Origin: Glaciecola sp965660815
GTDB lineage: Bacteria > Pseudomonadota > Gammaproteobacteria > Enterobacterales > Alteromonadaceae
Length of the DNA stretch: 64,000 bases
NCBI GenBank assembly: GCA_965660815.1
Contig: CBFIBG010000008.1
Location: 11,915 to 75,914 of the forward strand
Reading direction: 5' to 3'
Made by a program: the position numbers and the translations under genes. The notes under the pieces were generated by a model that did not search any database, was not told the origin of the DNA, and worked only from the letters and a program-made list of their open reading frames with translations. Below, in pieces: positions 8,383 to 15,891 of this stretch (position 1 is the stretch's first letter; each line of letters begins with the position of its first letter).

Positions 8383-8486
8383 TCATCTTCATGAATAAAT
8401 GATTATTAACGCCTCTTTTTTTCACAATTTTGACATTTAAATATCAAAAAACCTTTCTTTGAATCAACTGTCGTGCTTAATTTGTA

Positions 8487-8502
8487 ATGTGGTAATCCAC
8501 AT
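8487..8502. promoter_or_regulatory. Perfect 16-bp inverted repeat between divergent operons
   Basis: ATGTGG-TAAT-CCACAT is a perfect palindrome in the 403-base gap between the dehalogenase operon (minus) and the fadJ-like operon (plus). Size and symmetry suit a dimeric repressor or activator. The regulator is unknown; the LysR protein at 14234 is one candidate, a distant TetR/FadR-type protein another. The rest of this gap is A/T-rich with nothing further I can support. Confidence 0.45.
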
Positions 8503-8727
8503 CATTAATTAAAAATACATATAAATCAATGTACTAAAATAGATTGTATTATTTAAATATCTTTGCTTTTGTTTGTATAAATAAAGCTGATAAAAGATCC
8601 CCTTTAACCATCAAAAATTTTTATATGCCAATATAACATCAAAAAATTAGAGCCTTGCCACAAGTTGCTTTAACATTTTTACAACAGATAAGTTAGAACT
8701 AATAACAACATAGTTGGGAGCATTAGG

Positions 8728-10824
8728 GTGACAATTATTAATCAATATATTACTAATAAAGTGTGCGTAATTAGTATGGCCAACAAGCCAGTAAACGCTT
8801 TATCCAAAGCCGTACGTGTCGGTTTAATCGAGATATTGAAAGGCGCCCAACAGAATAATGACGTTGATTCAATCGTGATCACCAGCGAACTGACCCTGTT
8901 TAGTGCAGGAGCCGATATTAGTGAGTTTTCAGGTGGCGATTTGTCACCCATGCTACCAGAAGTATTAGATACTATTGAAAAAAGCTTAAAACCCGTGGTG
9001 GCTGCCGTAAATGGTAACGCGTTTGGCGGCGGACTTGAATTGGCATTAGCCTGTCATCATAGAGTGACCCATGCAAAGAATAAAGTCGGGCTCCCAGAAG
9101 TACATCTTGGAATTCTTCCAGGAGCAGGAGGCACCCAACGACTCCCGAGGCTGATACCATTGCCGGACGCATTAAATATGATAGTGTCAGGTACGCCTGC
9201 CAAAGTGTCAGATATTTCATCGCTGTTCAGTGCGATCACAGACCCTGAAAACGTGCTTGAAGAAGCAATATCGCTTGCTCGAAATGTAGCAGGTAAGAGC
9301 ATCCCAAGAGCGTGCGATGTTATTTTAGAAAGTAGCCCGATTAACGATTCAATTTTTGAACAAACACAGGCCACAGCTGACGTCAAGTTACGAGGTTTTT
9401 TTGCACCCAGTCAATGCATTGCTGCAGTAAAAGCTGCCTTTGACTTACCATTTGAAGAAGGTTTGAAAAGAGAAGGAGAATTATTCATGCAGTGCATGAA
9501 TACTCCTCAAGCGCGAGCGCAACAACACTTTTTCTTTGCAGAGCGAGCGGCCGCCTCATTGCCGGATATCGACAACAATGTGAAGCCAAGACCTGTGAAC
9601 AAAGTTGGCATTATCGGTGCTGGCACTATGGGGGGAGGTATCGCTATGAACTTTGTAAATTCAGGTATACCCGTTGTTATTTTAGAGGTCAATCAAGCGA
9701 ACCTTGATAAAGGGCTTGGGGTGATCCGGAAAAATTATGAAAATTCAGCGAAGAAAGGCAAATTAACGCAAGCTCAAGTTGAGCAAAGGATGAGCCTTTT
9801 TACAACAACGACTCAGTACGAAGCACTATCTGATGTCGACTTAGTAATTGAAGCTGTATTCGAAAAAATGTCTGTCAAAAAAGACGTATTTAGGGCGCTT
9901 GACAGAGTGTGTAAACCTGGCGCTATTTTAGCCAGTAACACATCTACCTTAGACCTGGACGAAATTGCACAGGCCACTAGTCGGCCACAAGACGTCATAG
10001 GGTTACACTTCTTTTCTCCAGCAAATGTGATGAAACTGCTTGAGATAGTAAAAGGTAGAAAGACTCAAAATGATGTAATAAAAACTGCGATGGCGTTGGC
10101 AAAAACGATTAAAAAGGTAGGTGTTTTAGTCGGTGTTTGCTTCGGTTTCGTGGGCAATAGAATGATTGAAGTGTACGCTCGAGAGGCGAATCGATTGATG
10201 CTAGAAGGCGCTTCTCCGGAACAAGTAGACTCGGTAATCACAAAATTTGGTTTTCCCATGGGCCCATTCACCATGGGAGATATGGCTGGACTGGATATAG
10301 GGTATTTTGTGAGGCAGTCGCGTCGAGAACACATAAAACACGACCCTTCATATTGTGTGGTGGCTGACCAATTAGTGGAAGCTGGTCGTGTGGGTCTAAA
10401 AGCGGGTAAGGGAGTTTACCTGTATGAGGCAGGAAAGCGCGCGCCTATTTTTGATCCTGAAGTCGTGGAAATAGCCAAACAAAAAGCCAGCGAACTCAAT
10501 ATTCCTCAGCGCGAAATTAGTGAACAAGAAATTCTCGAACGATGCATCTTTCCACTTATCAATGAAGGCGCCAACATTTTAATGGAAGGTATTGCTCAAC
10601 GCTCTAGCGATATTGACGTTATTTATGTCTATGGCTATGGATTCCCCGTTTACCGAGGAGGACCTATGAAATATGCCGATGAAATAGGATTGGAGACCAT
10701 TTTGGAACGCATTAAATATTATCAAACAAGTTTAGGGGAGTATGGGAAACAGTGGTTTGAGCCTTCGCCTTTACTCGAGAAATTAGTTAACAAACAACAA
10801 ACATTCACCCGTTTTACTCAATAA
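8728..10824 (+). CDS. Bifunctional enoyl-CoA hydratase / 3-hydroxyacyl-CoA dehydrogenase (FadJ/peroxisomal type)
   Basis: Two consecutive beta-oxidation steps in one chain of 698 residues. Residues about 1-190 are the crotonase fold, with 'NGNAFGGGLELALACH' and 'GLPEVHLGILPGAGGTQRL' carrying both catalytic glutamates. Residues about 290-470 are the NAD domain with 'GIIGAGTMGGGIAM', and 'LHFFSPANVMKL' holds the catalytic histidine. Two C-terminal helical domains follow. The short N-terminal half resembles the peroxisomal bifunctional enzyme more than E. coli FadB. Start GTG 8728, with GGGAG seven bases upstream. No thiolase gene follows; instead an acyl-CoA dehydrogenase comes 28 bases later. 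Confidence 0.92.
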   Translation: MTIINQYITNKVCVISMANKPVNALSKAVRVGLIEILKGAQQNNDVDSIVITSELTLFSAGADISEFSGGDLSPMLPEVLDTIEKSLKPVVAAVNGNAFGGGLELALACHHRVTHAKNKVGLPEVHLGILPGAGGTQRLPRLIPLPDALNMIVSGTPAKVSDISSLFSAITDPENVLEEAISLARNVAGKSIPRACDVILESSPINDSIFEQTQATADVKLRGFFAPSQCIAAVKAAFDLPFEEGLKREGELFMQCMNTPQARAQQHFFFAERAAASLPDIDNNVKPRPVNKVGIIGAGTMGGGIAMNFVNSGIPVVILEVNQANLDKGLGVIRKNYENSAKKGKLTQAQVEQRMSLFTTTTQYEALSDVDLVIEAVFEKMSVKKDVFRALDRVCKPGAILASNTSTLDLDEIAQATSRPQDVIGLHFFSPANVMKLLEIVKGRKTQNDVIKTAMALAKTIKKVGVLVGVCFGFVGNRMIEVYAREANRLMLEGASPEQVDSVITKFGFPMGPFTMGDMAGLDIGYFVRQSRREHIKHDPSYCVVADQLVEAGRVGLKAGKGVYLYEAGKRAPIFDPEVVEIAKQKASELNIPQREISEQEILERCIFPLINEGANILMEGIAQRSSDIDVIYVYGYGFPVYRGGPMKYADEIGLETILERIKYYQTSLGEYGKQWFEPSPLLEKLVNKQQTFTRFTQ

Positions 10825-10852
10825 AGAGAACGCACAGATTTAGGTTATAAAA

Positions 10853-12652
10853 ATGCAGAATTTTAAAGCACCAGAACGCGATACATTATTTGTCACTCAT
10901 GAATTATTTGACATACAAAGCCATTATCAAAAGTTAGGGTTCGATGACGTCAATGAAGATTTAGTAAGAGCTATCTATACTGAGGCAGGCAAATTTGCTG
11001 AAAATATCCTTGCCCCAATTAATGCAATAGGGGACCAGCAAGGGTGTAAAATTGACAATGGTATGGTGACCACGCCAGACGGTTTTAAAGAAGCTTATGC
11101 ACAGTATGTCGAGGGTGGATGGCCGTCTATGGCTCAGCCAGAAGAATTTGATGGTCAGGGCTTGCCTTATTCTTTAGCTACCTCTTTAGCTGAATGGTTT
11201 TCTGGGGCCAATCACTCATGGGCTATGTACCCAGGATTAAGTCAAGGCTGTATGGAAACGTTAAAGAGCCACGGCACAAAAGAGCAACAGGACATGTTCT
11301 TAAGAAAACTAATAGAGGGGGTATGGACAGGAACAATGTGTCTGACGGAACCACATTGCGGGTCCGACTTGGGCATGCTTAAGTGTAAAGCTACCCCTAA
11401 CCCTGATGGAACCTATTCTTTGACGGGCACAAAAATATTTATCTCAGCCGGCGAACATGACTTATCTGAAAATATTATTCATATAGTACTAGCTCGATTG
11501 CCCGATGCACCAAAAGGCACCAAAGGCATTTCTTTGTTCATCGTGCCTAAGTATAACCTGGACGACAATGGTGAAATAGGAGAGCGAAACACAGTTAAAT
11601 GCGGTTCAATCGAACACAAGATGGGCATTAAAGGCAGCGCGACGTGCGTGATGAATTTCGATGGGGCCAAAGCGCATTTGATAGGACAACCCAATCGCGG
11701 CTTAAACTGCATGTTTACCTTTATGAATATTGCTCGAATTGGAACAGGCGTAGAAGGTTTATCTGCCTGCGAGGCGTCTTTTCAAGGGGCGTTAGCTTAT
11801 GCTCAAGACAGAGTGCAGTTTCGCTCGATGACTGGCATTAAGAACCCAGAAGGTCAAGCTGATCCCATCATTGTTCACCCAGACGTTCGCCGCATGTTAC
11901 TGACTCAGAAGTCTTTAGCTGAGGGGAACAGGGCGTTGGCCAATTATTGTATGAAACTGGTGGATGTGACCAGCTACTCAAAAGATGAAACAGAAATCAA
12001 ACTGGCCGAATCGAAACTGGCTCTGCTCACGCCCATTGTGAAAGCATTTCTCACTGAAACGGCGCAAGAAGCAACTAGCTATGGGATGCAGGTATACGGT
12101 GGTCATGGTTATATTGCAGAATGGGGAATGGAGCAACTGGCTAGAGACACACGAATTTGCACGATGTACGAAGGGACCACAGGTATTCAAGCCATAGATC
12201 TGCTGGCAAGAAAAATCATGGGTTCTAACGGCGAACTGTTAAATGTGTTTACCGATGAAATCAAGCAGTACTGTTCAAGTGTGCGCGAGATGAGTCAGTT
12301 CAACGCTTGGACCAATGCAATAGATAGTCATGTGGATGAATGGTTGCAACTCACCAAAGATATCGGCTTATCAGCCTCAAAAGATCCCTATGAATTGGGG
12401 GCAGCGTCGGTTGACTATTTAATGTATGCCGGTTATATCACGGTCGGGTATTTCTGGCTCAAAATGGCCGTTGTGGCTCAGCAAAAGTTGGATACGGGCA
12501 CAACAGAAGAGGATTTTTATCAGGCCAAAATTCATACCGCAAAATTCTATTTTGACCGCATGTTAACTCGCACGCGCTCTTTAGTGTCTACCATGGCATC
12601 CGGTGCTGACAACTTAATGGCCATGGATGCTAGATTGTTTAAAGTAGGGTAG
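10853..12652 (+). CDS. Acyl-CoA dehydrogenase with extra C-terminal domain (DmdC-like)
   Basis: Large acyl-CoA dehydrogenase (599 residues against about 380 for the short type). 'MCLTEPHCGSDLGMLK' binds the flavin, 'YGGHGYIAEWGMEQLARD' and 'RICTMYEGTTGIQAIDLLA' hold the catalytic Glu ('YEGT'). The last ~120 residues are the extra helical domain of the family that includes DmdC, the 3-methylmercaptopropionyl-CoA dehydrogenase of DMSP demethylation, and many fatty-acyl enzymes. The rest of the DMSP pathway (dmdB, dmdD) is not nearby, so a role with the upstream hydratase/dehydrogenase in beta-oxidation is more likely. Confidence 0.9.
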   Translation: MQNFKAPERDTLFVTHELFDIQSHYQKLGFDDVNEDLVRAIYTEAGKFAENILAPINAIGDQQGCKIDNGMVTTPDGFKEAYAQYVEGGWPSMAQPEEFDGQGLPYSLATSLAEWFSGANHSWAMYPGLSQGCMETLKSHGTKEQQDMFLRKLIEGVWTGTMCLTEPHCGSDLGMLKCKATPNPDGTYSLTGTKIFISAGEHDLSENIIHIVLARLPDAPKGTKGISLFIVPKYNLDDNGEIGERNTVKCGSIEHKMGIKGSATCVMNFDGAKAHLIGQPNRGLNCMFTFMNIARIGTGVEGLSACEASFQGALAYAQDRVQFRSMTGIKNPEGQADPIIVHPDVRRMLLTQKSLAEGNRALANYCMKLVDVTSYSKDETEIKLAESKLALLTPIVKAFLTETAQEATSYGMQVYGGHGYIAEWGMEQLARDTRICTMYEGTTGIQAIDLLARKIMGSNGELLNVFTDEIKQYCSSVREMSQFNAWTNAIDSHVDEWLQLTKDIGLSASKDPYELGAASVDYLMYAGYITVGYFWLKMAVVAQQKLDTGTTEEDFYQAKIHTAKFYFDRMLTRTRSLVSTMASGADNLMAMDARLFKVG

Positions 12653-12768
12653 TAGACTTATTGCGAAGGACAAACTTATGAAGCGTGTTCTTCGCATTTC
12701 TATTGTCGTAATTTAGTGAATTTGGATTCTAAGTTAAGCATTTAGTTACAATTACCGGCTGGTCTTAT

Positions 12769-13653
12769 ATGCAACATTCAATCATTCAACAAGAATCGGT
12801 TACTCTGTCTACGACAACGATCCAATACTTACACAATTATTCTGATGATAACCAGGCCAAACCTTTTATGCTCATGTTGCATGGGTTCCCCGAAAACAGC
12901 TGGAGTTACTCGTATTATTTGTCTAGTTTGTATACTGAATATCGAGTGATTGCGCCAGATCTGCCCGGGTATAATTTAAGTCCAGGATTTAGCACAGTAA
13001 GTGATTATAACATTGAAAATTTGATGGTATGTTTGGATGAATTTATAGAGGCGATTTGCCAAGATAATAAAGTGTATTTAGTGGGACATGATTGGGGCGG
13101 AGCCATTGCTTGGCCATTCGCGGCTTTTTATCAACACCGAATTCACAAGCTGGTAATTTTAAACTCAGCTCATCCGTCAGCGTTTACCAGAGAAATGGCA
13201 CAGAATGAAAAACAGCAAAAACGTTCTGATTATATTACCGATTTGATTTCAGACGGTGCGTACGATTGGGTAAAAGCCGACGATTTTTATCGGTTGAAAA
13301 GGCTTTATGGCGGTTTATTTGAGACCTTTGATGTTGAATACCGCAAACAACTTTTAGCTCAATGGCAACATAAAACGAGTATGGACAATGCCTTTGCTTA
13401 TTACAAGAACATGCCAAACTTGATAACGAAACGCGTCGAAGGAAACGCTGATATTAAAATACCCAATATACGGGTCGACTTACCAACGCTTGTGTTGTGG
13501 GGAGTGAAAGACACTGCGTTTGTTCCCCAAGTATTAAACAACCTCGAGCAATGGGTAAAAGATCTTACTTTGGTTGAATATCAGCAAGCAGATCATTGGC
13601 TTCACCTTCAACAACCCGAAGCAGTTTTGAAAAAGATAAGGAATTATTGTTAA
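12769..13653 (+). CDS. Alpha/beta hydrolase, epoxide-hydrolase-like
   Basis: 294-residue alpha/beta hydrolase. Oxyanion motif 'HGFPENSWSYSYYLS' (38-52), nucleophile Asp108 in 'VGHDWGGAIAW', and the base His in 'ADHWLHLQQPE' near the end. An aspartate nucleophile with HGFP is the signature of soluble epoxide hydrolases and fluoroacetate/haloalkane dehalogenases; the absence of the HGEP form and the general lid pattern favour epoxide hydrolase. It lies 116 bases after the acyl-CoA dehydrogenase and may have its own promoter. The substrate is unknown, but it adds a second hydrolytic entry step to this cluster. Confidence 0.85.
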   Translation: MQHSIIQQESVTLSTTTIQYLHNYSDDNQAKPFMLMLHGFPENSWSYSYYLSSLYTEYRVIAPDLPGYNLSPGFSTVSDYNIENLMVCLDEFIEAICQDNKVYLVGHDWGGAIAWPFAAFYQHRIHKLVILNSAHPSAFTREMAQNEKQQKRSDYITDLISDGAYDWVKADDFYRLKRLYGGLFETFDVEYRKQLLAQWQHKTSMDNAFAYYKNMPNLITKRVEGNADIKIPNIRVDLPTLVLWGVKDTAFVPQVLNNLEQWVKDLTLVEYQQADHWLHLQQPEAVLKKIRNYC

Positions 13654-13658
13654 ACAGT

Positions 13659-13685
13659 TGCACAGGCCGAAAGATAACCTGTGCA
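13659..13685. terminator. Convergent hairpin without U-tract
   Basis: Stem TGCACAGG / CCTGTGCA, 8 bp with an 11-base loop, lies between the convergent hydrolase and DUF3718 genes. Neither side has a T-run, so it is a weak or factor-assisted terminator at best. Confidence 0.4.
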
Positions 13686-13709
13686 CATTAAAACACTGGC
13701 TGTGTTTTG

Positions 13710-14108
13710 TTATAGTCGGTCTTTAACTACTTCAGCGATAGGTGAGTGACTATAGCCATTTGCGTCAATCCAGCTTGCCAATGCAATGCCGTCTTTTTCA
13801 GGCTCGCGTAATTTAGTTTTTGGTAAGCGTTTTACTAACAGTTCACCAGCATCAATTGCATCATTCAAAATGGCGGTTCTGATCAGGCTGTTACCTCCGC
13901 AAGTAATTCCTTCATAATAATCGTCTAGTCGCACTCTAAAATCGTTCTTGACGCTTTTAATTTTTTTACGCAGCTCAGACTTATCATTTGCAATCACAAT
14001 ATTGCAAATGTTAGCGAGCGCATCTTCTATTGATGCACTGGCAAAGTTTGATTGAAACATAAGACTTGACGCCAGCGCACTTAAACAAAAAAACTTCTTA
14101 ACATTCAT
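13710..14108 (-). CDS. DUF3718 family secreted protein
   Basis: Small exported protein of unknown function, a family common in Alteromonadales. The start is ATG 14108, with GAGGT 6 bases upstream; a 23-codon upstream extension would bury the signal peptide. Residues 1-26 are a signal sequence ('MNVKKFFCLSALASS...', cleavage after 'ASA'). The mature part has the family pattern: 'LANICNIVIANDKSELRKKI', then 'RLDDYYEGITCGGNSLIR', with a conserved cysteine pair likely to form a periplasmic disulfide. It stands between two convergent or tandem genes of unrelated function. About 132 residues. Confidence 0.78.
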   Translation of the reverse strand: MNVKKFFCLSALASSLMFQSNFASASIEDALANICNIVIANDKSELRKKIKSVKNDFRVRLDDYYEGITCGGNSLIRTAILNDAIDAGELLVKRLPKTKLREPEKDGIALASWIDANGYSHSPIAEVVKDRL

Positions 14109-14233
14109 GGTAGACCTCATACTAAGGGGGTAAGTTACACACAACTTAGAGTCTAAAGTTGTCACCGCTTTGCACAATAGGGTCGTCCATATATTGGTAT
14201 GTCAACATATAACGTTTATCTATAACCGACTAA

Positions 14234-15136
14234 TTAATCAGGGTTATATGCCTTTGCAACCTCTGCTATCTGCTCACGCATCCACCTATGAGCACTGTCG
14301 TGATCGGCACTTACATGCCAATATAAAAAATACTCTATTGGCGGTATGTCGAATGGTATCTCGTACATAGCTAGGTCGTAGTGTTTGGCTAGATGATAGG
14401 GGATACAAGCAATAAGATCGGTTTTTGCTAATGCACTGGGCACAGTTAAAAAATGTTGTCCACGCATCACAATCTGACGTTTTTTACCTAACTTATCTAA
14501 AGCCACATCGATTGGACCCGCGCCCGATTTGCGGTTAGACACATTGATATGGCCTAAGGTTAAAAAGTTGTCCAGTGTTAATTCATTTTTTATGTGTGGA
14601 TGATTTTTCCGTGCCATTGCAACAAATCTATCGGTGGCGATCAGTTGTTTTTTTAAATGAATATCAGTAAACGTAGAGGCGTCGGCGTAAAAGTCTAAAT
14701 TGCCACTTGCCATCGATGATACCACCTGTCCTTTTGCTATTTCATAATTGGTCAAAGTAATGTTTGGCGCTAAACTTTGAAGCCGAGACATAAGCCTTGG
14801 CATGATACTTACTTCTAGCAAGTCTCTGCTGGCGAAGTTGAACGATTTGGCTGAAATGGCGGGTTCAAATACATGGCTTTGTTGCACAGATTTTCTCAGT
14901 AACTCCAGAGCTTCTCTTGCCGGCACTATGATATTTTGAGCGACGGGAGTTGGCGTCATGGAATGCCCAGTTCTGACGAACAAGGGGTCATTTAACATAT
15001 CTCGCAACCTTGCTAATGAGTTACTCACGGCCGGTTGCGTGATACACAACACATCGGCTGCTTTCGTCAAACTGCCAGCAGTATAAATTGCATCGAACAC
15101 AGCAAACAAATTCAAATCAATACGATGTAAGTTCAT
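14234..15136 (-). CDS. LysR-family transcriptional regulator
   Basis: N-terminal winged helix-turn-helix 'LTKAADVLCITQPAVSNSLARL' region (about residues 24-45; only the ends are quoted as landmarks: 'LTKAADVL' and 'QPAVSNSLARL'), then a periplasmic-binding-type effector domain. The N-terminus 'MNLHRIDLNLF' and the 'LFVRTGHSMTPT' stretch place it with the NodD/LinR-like LysR proteins, which often control aromatic or haloaromatic catabolism. I use ATG 15136; TTG one codon upstream is equally spaced from the AGGAT ribosome site. It is divergent from the MaoC gene with a 125-base gap, where LysR proteins usually bind. It may regulate MaoC, the TonB receptor, or the catabolic genes to its left. 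Confidence 0.9.
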   Translation of the reverse strand: MNLHRIDLNLFAVFDAIYTAGSLTKAADVLCITQPAVSNSLARLRDMLNDPLFVRTGHSMTPTPVAQNIIVPAREALELLRKSVQQSHVFEPAISAKSFNFASRDLLEVSIMPRLMSRLQSLAPNITLTNYEIAKGQVVSSMASGNLDFYADASTFTDIHLKKQLIATDRFVAMARKNHPHIKNELTLDNFLTLGHINVSNRKSGAGPIDVALDKLGKKRQIVMRGQHFLTVPSALAKTDLIACIPYHLAKHYDLAMYEIPFDIPPIEYFLYWHVSADHDSAHRWMREQIAEVAKAYNPD

Positions 15137-15261
15137 CAAAAACGATCCTAAACATTTAACAAAAGTATATTAATATTATTTTAACATTTTAGTGACATTT
15201 AAGTATAAATCAAACTAATAGTGTTGTTTAGTATTAATTAATAAAATTTATAGGTATTTGC

Positions 15262-15705
15262 TTGGATATTTTCGAACTTTCTGTAGGTGATATATTGGAG
15301 TGTCGTGACTATCACAAGGTCACGCAGCAACAAATTGACCAATTCGCAAACGCAACGGGTGATAAACAGTGGATTCACATTGACGTTGAAAGATGCAAGA
15401 CACAAAGCCCTTTTAAAACCACTATTGCGCACGGCTTTTTAACATTGTCTATCATGCCTCAAATGTATGCATCGTGCGTAACGGTCGACCCAGAAACCAC
15501 TACGCTAATTAATTATGGCATGGATTCATTAAGGTTCATTGAACCGGTCTGCGTGAATGATGAAATTAAGTACTTATTTGAGTTAATCAATATAGAGTCA
15601 AAAGCAATGGGGCAAGTCTACAAATTCAAAGGGACTGTCTTAATAAAGGGCAAAGATAAACCGGCTTTGATTGGTGAGTTTCTTTCGTTAGTGATTGAAA
15701 ATTAG
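15262..15705 (+). CDS. MaoC-family (R)-specific enoyl-CoA hydratase
   Basis: Hot-dog-fold hydratase of 147 residues. The active-site motif is 'ATGDKQWIHIDVERC' (Asp and His five residues apart), followed by 'TIAHGFLTLSIMP', as in NodN/MaoC-like proteins. It hydrates trans-2-enoyl-CoA to the (R)-3-hydroxy form. The start is TTG 15262, with TAGGT 7 bases upstream; the usual N-terminus of the family begins at this residue. Its divergent position to the LysR gene suggests direct control by it. It gives this region a hydratase with the opposite stereochemistry to the FadJ-like enzyme. Confidence 0.87.
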   Translation: MDIFELSVGDILECRDYHKVTQQQIDQFANATGDKQWIHIDVERCKTQSPFKTTIAHGFLTLSIMPQMYASCVTVDPETTTLINYGMDSLRFIEPVCVNDEIKYLFELINIESKAMGQVYKFKGTVLIKGKDKPALIGEFLSLVIEN

Positions 15706-15891
15706 GAGGGTAAAATTGACTGGTAGGACCATGCGTACATTTTATAGTAACAGATAAGTAACATTATATTTACAAATATAAGGTAAGCACCTAGTATTAA
15801 ATTACTCAACGGGAGTCATAATAAAAATAGCAACTGCTCATAATATTTGCACACACACAACGCGAAGCGATGAGCAAACTTTTGGGGAACG

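Noticed and set aside
10853..12652. DMSP demethylation gene dmdC
   Set aside because: The family is shared with many acyl-CoA dehydrogenases and no dmdA, dmdB or dmdD is near; kept as DmdC-like only.
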